A stretch of DNA of 64,000 nucleotides from Gnetum montanum. Taxonomy: Eukaryota; Streptophyta; Gnetopsida; Gnetales; Gnetaceae. The translations under genes were made by a program, and so were the position numbers. Below the pieces are notes generated by a model. That model saw only the letters and a program-made list of their open reading frames with translations. It had not been told where the DNA came from and did no database searches. Below, in pieces: positions 33,303 through 45,250 of this stretch. The DNA is taken from the NCBI GenBank assembly GCA_015680685.1, contig MNCI01004172.1, positions 104,181 through 168,180 of the forward strand. The letters run 5' to 3'. Positions within the stretch are counted from its first letter, which is position 1, and each line of letters starts with the position of its first letter.

Positions 33303-34944
33303 TAGTTTTTAGAAGTAAATAAATCATTTAATAGCATTGGTGTCATAGCTCTAGCATTTTGATAATAACTTTTGTTTTCTTACATCACAAATTAATCAAT
33401 GCCTTATCTAATACTTTTAATGTTGAGTTGAAGCTAAAACAATTTGACTTTAAATACATTCCAAAACATATAGCTAATATGATACATTAGAAGAATTATT
33501 AAAGAATATAACAATGCCTCTTAATTTAGAATTTTGATTTTATTATCATATATTTATATACTGAAGCAATTGATTCAAATCAATTCTAAGTTATTTTTTT
33601 CTTTGAATTTAAATAATGAAATTTAATATTTTTAAAAGGTAACTAATCATGAGGCAAGATCAAATAATGAATAATTCATTGATAACTTAAGAACAATATT
33701 ATATCAAAACATAATATTTTTAAGACCCTAAGCATAATCATTTAGAGTTAACTATGTAACTTATAAAATGTAAATCATAAGTATTCACCAATAAACCTCA
33801 CCTTATTTTTAGACTACTCCAATTTGTATTATTCTCTTAAGATATAGTCATAAGTTTGTTAGCCTTCCTTTACCTCTTCTTATAACAAAATTAGCATAGT
33901 AATAATAGTTCGAGGATTTATTAAGCTTCTTTTATACATAGACTTCAATAATTGGTGATTGTTGAAACTAAAACTACAATTATATACTGCTAGATCATAT
34001 ATCCAACATGTAACCTTGATAGAATATAGATATAACATAGTAATGACTACAAAACAACTTGAATTTGTAGCCTCTTACATAACAAGCTTACTAATTGAGG
34101 TATACTTTCATTCGCATATTTACTCTAATAATTATAACTTCTTGTAATTTGTATCATGATATACTTCAAAGGTTATTCCCCTAGGCTATTTAACCAACAA
34201 AATACTTGTTAATGATAGTGTGAAATTCAATTTCATAGTCACATCATTAATATCATGTTGACATGACCAAAACCATGTAAATCAAAAGTTAACTAATCAT
34301 CATAAGGTTTAAAATTTAAATTTGTTTTTTATTAATTATTTTAGAAAATAAGGTTGGATGTAAAGGTATTTTGACCTCAAACACATTGGGAATCATCCCA
34401 TCCAATCATAAAATATGGGTGTGGCCTTTCCCCACATTATATCATTATAATTTGATGGTGGATCAATGAATTCACAATTCTCATCTTATTCTCAGCCTAT
34501 TCTAAACATTCACAATACTTCTTCATTCAAGATTTTCATAATTGATTCTTTGATAGTTTCAAATCAACTTCAAAAATCAAAGTTATTCACTCCAATTATG
34601 ATTTCAAAAAGTTGAATAATAATAGAAGGATATCAAGAGTTAGATCAATAATTTGATTGGTTATCAACATTATCTAACTTGGTATTTTGTTAGTAGATAA
34701 AGAATTCAAAGATAAAATCAATAAGATCAATATTAAATTGAAGCTTTATTCTTTCTTAAATACTTATTTCCTTGAAGAGAGTATATGAAATTAATTCACA
34801 CTCTTGTAAACATTATGTATATAATTTTGAGAGGTGATTGTTATAATATGTAAGACATACATTTACTTATGGGAGTTGAAGGAACAATTTGACTATAAGT
34901 ACACCTCAAAAACATATAGCTAACATGGTACTTTATGAGAAATT

Positions 34945-35090
34945 TTAAAATAATATAATAATGGTGTAATAAGATATATAGTCTAATTAGAACTTTATAA
35001 CTAACCATTGCCTAACAACATTGAACCCATGACTTGGAGTTTTGAAATCAAGAATCTTACCAGTAGCCTAACATCTCATTAAAGAATATA
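34945..35090 (-). repeat. SINE-like repeat
   Basis: On the minus strand: TGTTAGGCTACTGGTA, then CTTGATTT, CATGGGTTCAATGT and GTTATAAAGTTCTAATTAGA. The same order of words occurs at 35555-35830 and 42860-42985. Confidence 0.55.
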
Positions 35091-35554
35091 ACAATGCCTC
35101 AAGTATGATTCAAACTACTTCTTTGCAAATTCTTGTCAGAAATGACCACTTGAACCAACTCACATTGGTTATATATATGTTTATTTAATCATGATTTTGG
35201 AAATTCAATCCCATCAACATAAGCTAACTTGTAAGCCAAACATTTAATGATGATTATTTTAAATCATGCAAAATCCCTAAATATACATTTATTTAATAAT
35301 TTGTTAAATATATGCTTTCTTTATAAGCTCAATAAACTTGATAAATCATAATTGGCATATAAATGTATTTTTCATAACATTGCATCATGAAAGCCTCGAA
35401 ACACAAATTTATATGTTTAAAATTCAAAAGCCTTAACAAACTTCGATAATTGATTTTGAATCATATTTTATTCTTTTTACAAAAGAAAGCTATATATAAG
35501 TTGTTCTATCAAGGAAAATACTTTAATCTACCTTTTATAACAATGAAGTGTTAA

Positions 35555-35830
35555 GGTGTTAGCCTTGTAGTGCAACTCTTGATTTGAAAACTAAATCATG
35601 GGTTCAATTATGGTGGGCAAGATGTTAACCTAGTAGTAAGGCTTTTGATTTGAAAGCTCTAAGTCATGGGTTCAATTATAATGGGCAAAATGTTAACTTA
35701 ATAATAAGACTCTGATTTGAAAGCTCTAAAACACAAGTTCATTTAAAAGCTCTATGTTCAGATTTACTAGGCAATGCTGAGTTATAAAGTTCCAGTTGAA
35801 CAATATATATTAGATTTATAAGATTTAAAC
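35555..35830 (+). repeat. SINE-like repeat with three tRNA-like modules
   Basis: The module with GGTGTTAGCC...TTGATTTGAAAA...CATGGGTTCAATTAT...GGGCAA occurs at 35555-35620, again at 35621-35688, and in a third decayed form at 35690-35750. It is followed by the family tail GAGTTATAAAGTTCCAGTTG and AT-rich sequence. Other copies in the window have one module. Confidence 0.6.
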
Positions 35831-36002
35831 TTTGTTTTTCTTTTCCTTTGTCTCTAAAGTAATTCAAGTGAATATGTCGTTAATTACTTTTCACCATTTA
35901 AACCTTTGGACACTGAATTTTAAGTAAATAACAGGTTTAGAAATATAAATGACGCCTTCATATTGCACTCTGGACTATTAAAGATTTTCTTACTATTTTA
36001 CA

Positions 36003-36096
36003 CATCATAAAGCTTCAAGCCAATATTAAAGCACTAAGCGTAGAATTAAATTTATGCATCATAAAGCTTCAAGCCAATATTAAAGCACTAAGCGTA
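36003..36096. repeat. 40-bp direct repeat
   Basis: CATCATAAAGCTTCAAGCCA and the following 20 bases at 36003-36042 recur without change at 36057-36096, separated by 14 bp. Confidence 0.9.
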
Positions 36097-36228
36097 AATG
36101 AATTTTACTATTCATGCATGTTAAGAATTCTATAAAGTCCCATATTTTATAAAAGTGTTAATAACTTCATCATGACAAAAGATAGGCAAAGTCCTAACGT
36201 ATTTCTTCATGTTTTCCCTCGTATTTAT

Positions 36229-36314
36229 GAAGAGAAATAACATGTAAGAGAATGTCACAGTTTACAAGAGTGAAGAGAAATAACATGTAAGAGAATGTCA
36301 CAGTTTACAAGAGT
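36229..36314. repeat. Perfect 43-bp tandem duplication
   Basis: Units 36229-36271 and 36272-36314 (starting GAAGAGAAATAACATGTAAG) are identical and adjacent. Confidence 0.95.
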
Positions 36315-36827
36315 GAAGTGTTCGAATGTGACTGCAAGATTATGATAGTTGTATACCCAACAAGTTAAAAATTACTTATCCAATCTTACTAATTCAAAAC
36401 CTACACTTGGTTTAGTTAATGGACATTTAAAATCCTTTCAACACATTGTAACTGAACCTACATGAATTCCTCGTCTGTCTGCAATCTTTTGTATCATCCT
36501 CTATGATTTTTATAATATAGAGTAGCACTGTACCACGTTCTATAATTCAGAATATCAAATCGCACATGAACAAAAAGTATCAAGATTACATAAATATATA
36601 GTGAGATAACAATAAATATTAAATTTCCATAAAATATATACATTTTCACCATGGGAATCCTTAAACGACCTCGGAAAGTACCTCAAAATAAAACATCGCA
36701 TAATAAAAAGATGGCATTACCCCAAGTGATATTTTAGCCCTTGAAAGGTGTATACATTCATCTGTATAAGCTCGCAATACCCATAAAAACATTTCCAATA
36801 AAAATAGCATATTTGCATCCAAACAAA

Positions 36828-39800
36828 TCATGAACAGCAATTGCCACTCCTTGGTCTCTCGGCATTTCTGTCTGCAAGAACCATGCCAGGGCCCTGTTGG
36901 GTAGGCACTGCCTTTGGCAATCTTCTTGCTGGAACAATTTTAGCAATTAAATTAGAATAATAGAAATTTGAGTATCATTTTTTTAAGAAATCAATCAGAA
37001 ATTAAATAGTATTGAACACAAAACATTCAAGTCCAGTAGCCGTACTACAGCAATTTTTATAGGAAAATTCAACAGCTTTTATGAGAAACAATTTAGTTCT
37101 AGTCAAACCTCAAACAAAATCTACTTAGAAGATTAACAAAGAAAATAAAATAACAACTGACAACACAATTAATTACTTCATTTTAATTTATCTGATTGCC
37201 AAAAAATGATTCCAAGAATTCTGATCTGGAAATTAAGACTTCAGTTTTTTATTATGTTTGGATCTATTTAATAGGGTTCAGGTTTTCAAAAACGTTATCC
37301 CAAACCATTGCCACTTTGAATACATAAAGCAATATACTTATTTATACTATAAATTCAACCTTGTTAAACCGAGATACTCAGAAGGAAACTCCTATCAACT
37401 AAGGCTTCTTAGCCGACAAGTCAAGAAATTAGCTTCCAGAAGATAGCTTTGCAAGAAAAGATAATAGCATAATGACAGTGATCAAACCAACAATAGTCAC
37501 AAGGCAAAAATGTTCAGTATCGATACTGTGAGAAGAAACTTAAACCATTCGTATTGGATTGTCGCTTTGTTTGCACATTTCTACATATTTATATTTTATA
37601 GTTTGGCAAATAATTGAGCTGTAAACACTGGGACATTCATCTATATCTATGCCTGGGAAGACGCTTTCTTCTTGATAGAATTTCTTCAACCTGAAGAATT
37701 CGTCTCAATCATAAAGTGATGCTTAGACATGAAGGATATCAGAGCTTCAGCGTTGTCACATATTAAGCAGTACTAAAAAATTGTTATTTCAGTAGTTACT
37801 ACTAGCATGCTTTTAATTTTTAAGGGAAGACTGCCCCATTGCCAAGAACAACGTACAGATACAATGTATGGCTTAGATTTTAGCAGGACACGGTTTGTTG
37901 TACCGTAAATTTGCCCTATATCAAAAATTCACATAGTTAACAGTTTCTATGCTCGTGAACAATCATAGAACATTATGTCAGAATGCAGTTAAGAGGGTTT
38001 TCAGGTACATCAAAGGAACCCAGCATTATAATTGTGTTTTCACATGAGATGTTAGCATCTGGATATGCAGATGCCAAATACATTATTTGCCAGACGATCC
38101 AATACTAGTTACATCTTTATAGCAACGAGGATTGTAGCATTATCATCTACAAAGGCAAGTCACTCTTACAGAGGTAGCCAAGTAAATTATTGTACCATAA
38201 CAAACGTTTACAAGACTAGGGTTAAGGAAAGAATAGCCAAAATGCCAGTCGTTAGACAAAAAACATAGGAATCAAGGAACTTGTTACATGTTTTCAATTC
38301 ATTTGATATGAAGTGGAGGATACGCTAGAATCCATATGCTGAAGGGCACTTTCAAAGAAAGCACATGTTCGGTGGCAGAAGAGACACCCTGATTTGTCAT
38401 GATCTCAAAGATTCAATTTTATTTAATGCAGCTAACTTAGTTTTAAAAGGAAAGAAATAACTGCATAGAAGTCGTTTGTTTCTTAGTCTGCTTTATTTGA
38501 AAAAACAAAACAAAACAAAAACTTATCTGTAAGACTTGGATCAGATTTTTTCAACCTGGTCTCAGTTCTGGAAATTTGAATGCCCTTGATATAATCAAAC
38601 ACTTAGATGCTTTACAAGTTTTCAAGTACAAAAAGAAATTTGGAGGTCCTTAAGAAATGAGTTTCATGCAAAATTCTTGTTCTTGGAATGTTTAATTAAA
38701 TTTTGTAACAGAGTAATCACAGACATGGTACATTGGTTGCGGCCATAACTTTCTTAACTTACCATGATTTCCAATTTCATTTGATGTAATAAGCTTCTCC
38801 TAAAATAAGGTTATTAATTTTAAATATAAAATTTGTTGTCTTGCTGGTGAACCACTGTTTCAAAACCTTCGCGTTGATGAAAACAATCACGTGCAAGTTG
38901 GATATTTTAAGCGAAATTTTTCTAACAGAAGGAAACTGCCTCTTTGTGAAAACATGACTGCATGATTCAAATACTAAAAGCCACAATTTTCACATCCATA
39001 GGCAAAAATAGTGAAGAAACAGCTTCTCCATCTTCGATGGACTTGCATAAGCAAGGGCTTTCAACCTTTGAATTATAGCAATTGGATGCTAGGTTCGTCA
39101 ACTAATGATAGGCATGCATTAAAATGTAAATTTCGAGCAGAATCTACACGATATGCTTCCTGATGGGATTGCTACAATGCGTTCAGGAAATCAATCAAAC
39201 CATAGTACTCCATGATACAAGAGGCTTCATGGTTTTACTGTCACGACTTTACATTCAGAAAATCTGTATTTAAAAAAACTTTCTGATGCATTAGAAACTA
39301 ACAATTTTACCTTATCAAATGCACATTCAAGATAGCAAGTCTTGCTGAAAATGTTAGCAGCAAACCAAAAACAGAAACCAAAATTGAGAGATTAAATTTT
39401 TCGTCCACACTTTTTTTATTTTAAATTTGCATTAACAGCATCAAACATGAGATATGGATAACATCACAGGTGGATAAACCTGACATCAAATGCATGACAT
39501 AGACCAAGTACATTTAAAAGGTTGAAAACCCTTGTTTATGCATATCCTTATTGGATAATCATAGTAAACTTCATTCTACCTATCTCATTAAGTTGCTCAA
39601 GACAAGATTATCATTGTCTGCAAATTGTGCTCGTAAAACTATTAAACACACAATAATCCATGAATGGAATACCCTTCTTATAATAACAACATTATTTCTC
39701 TCATTTAGAACTTTCTTTGAGATGTGTGATTTCTTAAACCTCCATATCATCTTCACTGTTGTCTTCTACTTATTTGAGATATTAGAGTTTCACTCTCATC

Positions 39801-42109
39801 CAATAGGAGTTTTTCCTTTCCAACAATCCTGTGTCTCAATGTAATCCCTTTAAATGCATTAGGTATGATTATTTTACGTAATTTGTCCTATATCATCAAT
39901 AACCTGCATGTGTAAAATCGGGTAGCCATACCAATGGATCAGGCAGACAACCAATACGGATCTGATTATCATTCTCAGTCTGTAGTCCGTAAGGTTGGCA
40001 CCTGCTAAGATTCAGAATTTCACAAGCCTAATTAAGCAAGGCAAGGGCTGCATGTTACAGTATTTTAATCCTATAATGTTTCCTGATGATGTCTTAATAT
40101 TTTGTGTTTGTGACCAATTCCTCAATTCACTGTCAAAAGAATTTTTCTATTTTTCAAGTCGCTTTAACTATAACTGTGGATAACAACAGAAAGACGTTTG
40201 AAAAACATCAGATTTGACTTCACTGCAACACATTTTGTGCCAGGACTTCTTTTCCAGTCTACTTATATGCTGCAGTTTTTTATGATAAATACTCAGTGAC
40301 TTAAAAAGAAATCCCATTGATGCAGCAGCTCTTTAACATAAGAATCAATACCTATAACCGAATAGCAGTGTGTGAAGTTGGCACCCAATTATAACACGTG
40401 TTCAAACAAAACAATAATGTCACCAAACAGATATATGCGCACACGCATACAATGCAATAGCTGTGAAACAAAAGTATTTTCAGTTGCTCACAGATACAGT
40501 TCATTACAATTGACTTCCTATAATGAAATGTAAATGTGAAATTGGAAAAAAAAAACAAAACATCATAACAATATAAATGAACAACATATTCTTCATAGAG
40601 ATGCTCTGAATTAACAAACGCAAAGGAAACTAACCTATTTCGTAGAACAGCTCATTCACATTCTGTGCTGTCTTTGCAGAAGTTTCCATAAAAAATAACC
40701 CATTTTCTTGAGCAAATGACTTTGCCTCCTGCAAAATACGAAGTGCCCAACTAAACATAAAACCAAATTCTATAACTCTTCTACTTGGAACATTATATGT
40801 CAAAAAGATATATCATACCTCTGGAGCAACCTTAATCTTATCTATCATGTCAGATTTGTTCCCAGCAAGTGCCATTACCATATTTGGGTTTCCTGCATTT
40901 AAATATCAACATTCGTATCAAAGAGATTTAGGTTGGTGGTAAAACTTGTCAATTTCACCTTACAAGTCACAAGTTCAATCCCAATGCTTCATACTAAGAT
41001 ATAAAAAATTCGTTCAAACCAAATTGTATACCTTCAGTTCCAGTTTCACAAATAAACTTTTATACAATACAGTATGGAGGTTTTATTAGAACTTGATTAA
41101 GCACATCGTATCTAAATACCTTGCTATAAAACACTTACCTTGCCTCTGTAGCTCATCCACCCATTTTTTTGCTCGCACAAATGAATCCTATACGAAACAT
41201 TATGAAAATATTTAATAATAAAAAAGAATATATAGGAACGTATTAAAAGAATCTTCAAGCTGAAGAAGCGTTTGTAACAGCCTAAATACCCATTTTCATA
41301 TTTTTCACATTTTCAGTTTATTCTTCTCGTCCAATAGAACAAAGATTCAAGATCTAAACGCCATGTAAATTAAAGAGTAAAGTTAGCCTTATTTGCCTAC
41401 CTGATTTGTAATATCGTACACAATTATAGCTGCAGCCGCTCCACGATAATACATGGGAGCCAAACTGTGGTATCTTTCTTGTCCAGCTGTATCCCAGATT
41501 TCCAGCTTCACCGTGTTATCGTTGACAGCCAACGTTTGCGTGAAAAACGCAGCTCCAATTGTTGATTCCTGAATTCACATATCAAACATTGACCCACACA
41601 ACAAGAAATTCACTAAAATGGAGATTTCCAATAAACAGATTCCAAACGGGGAAGGAATGCACGGAAAAAAAAGGATAAAAATAAAAGGATCATGAAGCCA
41701 TGCCTGATACTCCAAAAATTGACCTTTCACAAATCTCAAAACAAGGCTTGATTTTCCCGCTCCCATGTCACCGAGAAGCACCTATGAAAATATCGCCGAA
41801 TTACAGAATCACATTACGATCTCCCTAAAAAGCTCACAATGCCAAAGAAATTCTATCCCACAGAAAAGCAAAAGATAACTGCAATCCCATTCTGTCTTAT
41901 TAGGAAAGAAAATAACACCGCATAAGGAACCTTTATTTTAACATCCGAATCCAAACCGGAAATCCAATTCCGAAAAACCAAACGGGAAATAATGGCATCT
42001 GAAACGCATAATTAGCCGATCTAGGGTTCCAACACAAACAAGGAAAGCCTTGGAAGGTAGAAGAAACGAACCAGCTTAGCCTGAACATTGTTGTTGCCGA
42101 CGGTAGCCA
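36828..42109 (-). CDS. RABF2: Rab5-type small GTPase (RABF2 / RHA1 / ARA7 group)
   Basis: Seven exons on the minus strand: 42109-42071, 41781-41704, 41568-41401, 41187-41139, 40892-40819, 40728-40635 and 36928-36828. They sum to 603 nt, i.e. 200 residues plus stop, the length of Arabidopsis RHA1/ARA7. Rab5 GTPases switch between GDP and GTP states and direct endosomal and vacuolar membrane fusion. Motifs seen: [18 protein letters not shown] start, P-loop GDMGAGKS (exons 1-2), effector loop ESTIGAAFF, switch [13 protein letters not shown] and [14 protein letters not shown] (exon 3), guanine-specificity box GNKSD (exon 5), ETSAKT (exon 6), and the prenylation tail NCCS at the end of exon 7. All introns end in AG and begin with GT except intron 2, which begins with GC. 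Reading phase is kept at every junction. Intron 6 is 3706 bp (36929-40634) and contains transposon debris. No disabling change is seen, so the gene is probably active. Confidence 0.96.
37960..38200 (+). mobile_element. Ty1/copia RNase H fragment inside intron 6
   Basis: On the plus strand (antisense to the Rab5 gene) the words [15 protein letters not shown], then [15 protein letters not shown] and [13 protein letters not shown] occur in the order of the copia RT/RNase H end. The frame changes between them. No LTRs were recognised, so this is a relic of an old insertion. Confidence 0.7.
40930..41055 (+). repeat. SINE-like fragment in intron 4
   Basis: GGTTGGTGGTAAAACTTGTC, then ACAAGTTCAATCCCAATGC, a B-box-like segment. 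Weak similarity to the other tRNA-like repeats, and inserted antisense within the intron. Confidence 0.35.
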
Positions 42110-42160
42110 TGGCAGAGGAAAAGAAATCTACGAAAACAAACGTAACTTTGTCCTCAGCAG

Positions 42161-42172
42161 AGCTCTATATAA
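42161..42172 (-). promoter_or_regulatory. Putative TATA box of the Rab5 gene
   Basis: Minus-strand TTATATAGAGCT about 55 bp upstream of the ATG, which would give a 5' leader of only about 20-30 nt. Another start site further upstream cannot be excluded. Confidence 0.4.
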
Positions 42173-42179
42173 TCAATTA

Positions 42180-42855
42180 ATCATGAACACTCTCTGCTTC
42201 AAAGCTGAGGCAGATTACTATAGCCTTAGAAAAGTGGACAAATCCGTGCGTGCAATGCACAAATAACGTTGCACAGCAGAGTAGAACGTGCAAGGAAAGA
42301 AAAGAAAACTCACGAACCGGGAAAAAGAAAAATCACGAATTGGGAATGCGTCTTCTCGTCAGTTAATAATAATAATGATTGATGATGGAAGAGAAAGAAG
42401 AAGAAAAATCCTTGAATCTGAATTTGCAGAGTCAAGGCAATGCAAGACCGAGATCTAAGTCTAACAGCAACGGCCACGTCTGCTCCGCGTGGAACGCGGT
42501 TCGTGTCCTGCGGAGATTGGATGGGACCCACCACCCACAATTGCCGTCTCCCTTGGGTTGCGCTGGAACTTTCCACCAACAACATCATGAACGCAAGCAT
42601 CCATTAATGAAAAGTATTTTTGGGTGTGGGTATCCAAATTTGACCATTTTTCATGCCTTGTGTGACAAGATTATTTGCCCATCAATCCGGTTTTGTCATG
42701 GTAAACCTCCACATCGATCGATGCTTGCGAATATTGGTGATAAAAATTTGGATATTTAGTGCTACCGGCAAAAATGCATAGGTTACAACACAATATTATA
42801 ATCTAATTAATAACAAACCGTTAGTGAAAGGATTTAACTAAACATCAATAATAAA
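42180..42855. other. Upstream region of the Rab5 gene
   Basis: GC content is higher than in the surroundings (42420-42560), as expected near an active promoter. The overlapping ORFs on both strands (42310-42759) have no recognisable features. The rest is plain AT-rich sequence. Confidence 0.4.
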
Positions 42856-42859
42856 TAAT

Positions 42860-42985
42860 AATGAGGTGTTAGCTTAGTTGGACTTTAGATATGGAAGTTC
42901 TAAGTTATAGGTTTCATTACTGAGTTATAAAGTTCTAACTTAACAAATATTTTATTTCTAGAATTTCACCTCTTTGCAATGTTTA
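42860..42985 (+). repeat. SINE-like repeat
   Basis: GGTGTTAGCTTAGTTGGACT contains a perfect Pol III A-box consensus (TAGCTTAGTTGG). A degenerate B-box region (ATAGGTTTCATTACTG) and the family tail GAGTTATAAAGTTCTAACTT follow. It lies between the Rab5 gene and the LINE. Confidence 0.6.
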
Positions 42986-43129
42986 GCATATTATGTACTT
43001 TAAATTGTTCTTCTTATTAAGATTATTAGCTTCAGCATTGAGGGTTTTTTCATCTTTGAGTGTTTCAACAATGAGGGTTTCTATGGCAAGGGTTTTTGCA
43101 TTGATTTGAGGTAGCAAGGGGTCTACCAT

Positions 43130-45250
43130 TGATATGATGTGCAATGCCACCAGATTTAGTTGGTGATCTTTCAAACGGAATCACCACTTCTTTTCCTTTC
43201 AACGAATTGCTCGATAATTTATACAAATCTATTACTCATAAAATTTCTAAAAAGTATGTTTTTGCACAAATTATGGGTTATTTACCTCATTTCTCTTAAG
43301 TTTTTTTGAATCATTTAAGTTTAGTTTGGAAGGATCAAGGTTTGGATGTTGTCTATGCTCATTATTTGTCAAACTTATTTTTTCTAGTAGAATTTGTTGA
43401 TTTGACGATAGTTTCTAAGGTCCTTGATATCAATCTTTTCAACCATCATCATGCTTGATTGATTATTTGAAAGTGGACTCCCTCTTTTAATCCAACATTT
43501 CTTGAATTTTGAAAGATTCCTTGTTTTGTTAAATTGTTGAATCTTCCATTAATTTTTAAAAAACTTCAAAGGGATATTATCTGATGAGTCATAGTCTGTC
43601 AGGTCCCATTATTGAACCCCTATTATCGAACCCTTGTTATCAGACCCTTGATATCAGGTACAAGATACTAGGTCTAATAGGTCTCGATATCGGACCCCCG
43701 TTATCAAGTACGCGATATCATGACCTCACAAGCGATATCAGGTACACGATATCGTGGTTCCTGTATGGGCCCATAAATACACATGTAGGCACACAAGAAG
43801 AGTCAGTTTTAATAGTCAGTTAGTATTAGACTAGGATCTTTTTGTCAGTTTTTTCTCTTAACCCTTTTCCCCCAGTGCATGCCTGCAATGTGATGATTGT
43901 AATTGTACGGAACCTTTATTCGAGTCTGACATACTTGGACACGTACATGACCAGAAATAAAGATCGAGATTACTTCATCATTGCAACATTCACTTAGCTT
44001 AATTATTTAATTGTTATTGTTATCTATTGCTTTTGTAGTTAATATCTCTTTACCCTAAACTCCTTAAATGCGGAATGAGTATGACTTAATCACAAGCATT
44101 CAAGTGTGACTACTTGGTATCCCAATAGCATACCTAGGCCATGAGTTTGGTAATCCTAGTGGTAGTCATGCACGAGGTCCAAGATGTGTACAGATGATTA
44201 AGGAACAGATACTCATCGCACTTAGGCTAGCTTAGATTCTCTCTCCCACTTCCTATTAGCTTAACTCTTTCTCCCTTTTCCTCCTAGCTTAATTAAAGTT
44301 ATTTTCCATTGCCTCCAGGAGTAGCAGTAGGTTAGAAACCACATCATACACCTCACTCTGGACTAAACCATACATGACAAAGCAAATACTAGTCCAGGTG
44401 GGAAGACAGTGAACTGCAATCAGCGAGTAACTATCTAGATACCACAACTAGTCCATCTGTGGAGTTCAACTGGATTGTGTGTGAAACGCTCGTATTCGTA
44501 TGGTTGAGTGTAGGGGTACCTCACCACTCATCATTATCTCTCCTATTGTCCTAATCAAGCATTCTAAAACCTTCACTACAGCTACTAGTTTTCACAAAAT
44601 TCAATATATGATTGAAGTAGATTTTGATTCACTTAAGCAAGAAATCTTCTACATGCTAGTAGAATTGATTATGCACAGAAGGTTGTTTATTATAATCTTC
44701 CAAAGTTATATCACTATTGTCATCATGTGGGTCACATGTTTGATTTATATCCTTTTATGCTACATAAAAAGGCAATGTAAGCACATTAGCAACAAGTTGC
44801 TATAAATGCTACTAAGGTTTATCCTACTAATGTTAAAGATTCTACTAAGGTTTTTTCTACCAATGCTACAAATCTTGCGATGATTTTTTCTACTAATGTT
44901 TGAACAATTAGCCCACCGTTTTCTTTTAGTGCTATTCAACAAAATATATCTTCAAGGAAGGTTCCAATGAAATCAATTTGAAAAAATTCTTCAATGACTA
45001 AGGAGAAATAAATATATGCTCCTAAGGTTTTATAGAATTTTATTGTTGATTCAAGTGATTTTCAAATGTTTTTTAAGAATTAAAAACATCAAAGAAGTCT
45101 ATCTATTAGTGAATATATGTCAAATCATCAAAATGGTTAGCATGTTCAAAATATTTTAATTACTAATAATTTATTTATAACTACTGGTTAAGATATGGAG
45201 ATTATGTCTTTTGAGAATCTTGATTCTACTAATAGCATGGGAGCCTCCTC
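43130..45250 (+). pseudogene. LINE ORF1 (DUF4283-like, zinc knuckle)
   Basis: The first part (to 43581) shows YVFAQIMGYLPHFS, FFLVEFVDLTIVSKVLD, WTPSFNPTF and LLNLPLIF, the pattern of the DUF4283 domain of plant L1 ORF1 proteins. After the solo LTR, from 44534, the same frame goes on with SPIVLIKHSKTF, MIEVDFD and, after a frame change, KVVYYNLPKLYHYCHHVGHM, a C-x2-C-x4-H knuckle whose last Cys is not seen. The remainder to 45250 is Ser/Asn/Thr-rich linker. ORF1 proteins bind the element's RNA. Several stops are present. Confidence 0.65.
43582..44533 (+). repeat. Solo LTR (TSD TTATC)
   Basis: A 952-bp LTR, TGATGAGTCATAG...CACTCATCA, flanked by TTATC at 43577-43581 and 44534-44538, with no primer site or polypurine tract at its borders. 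It is therefore a solo LTR left by recombination. It carries a dense run of GATATC/TTATC words at 43600-43760, a polyadenylation-type region near 43955 and the family tail GGGGTACCTC. Confidence 0.92.

Larger units (their letters stand above)
30960..36700. other. Gene-poor AT-rich stretch
   Basis: No coding sequence is supported on either strand. The few ORFs of 60-100 codons are AT-biased and unlike any family. It contains SINE-like repeats (33014-33080, 34945-35090, 35555-35830), a 112-bp tandem duplication (33084-33302) and two shorter duplications (36003-36096, 36229-36314). The last 100 bp or so may hold the 3' untranslated region of the Rab5 gene. Confidence 0.55.

Noticed and set aside
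39551-39844. 97-codon ORF in intron 6 of the Rab5 gene
   Set aside because: Unremarkable AT-biased translation with no family features. It lies on the opposite strand within an intron.
42379-42759. 126-codon plus-strand ORF divergent from the Rab5 gene
   Set aside because: No recognisable domain, a Glu/Ser/Asn-rich low-complexity start, and overlap with an equally long antisense ORF. The GC-rich promoter-proximal composition explains the open frame.
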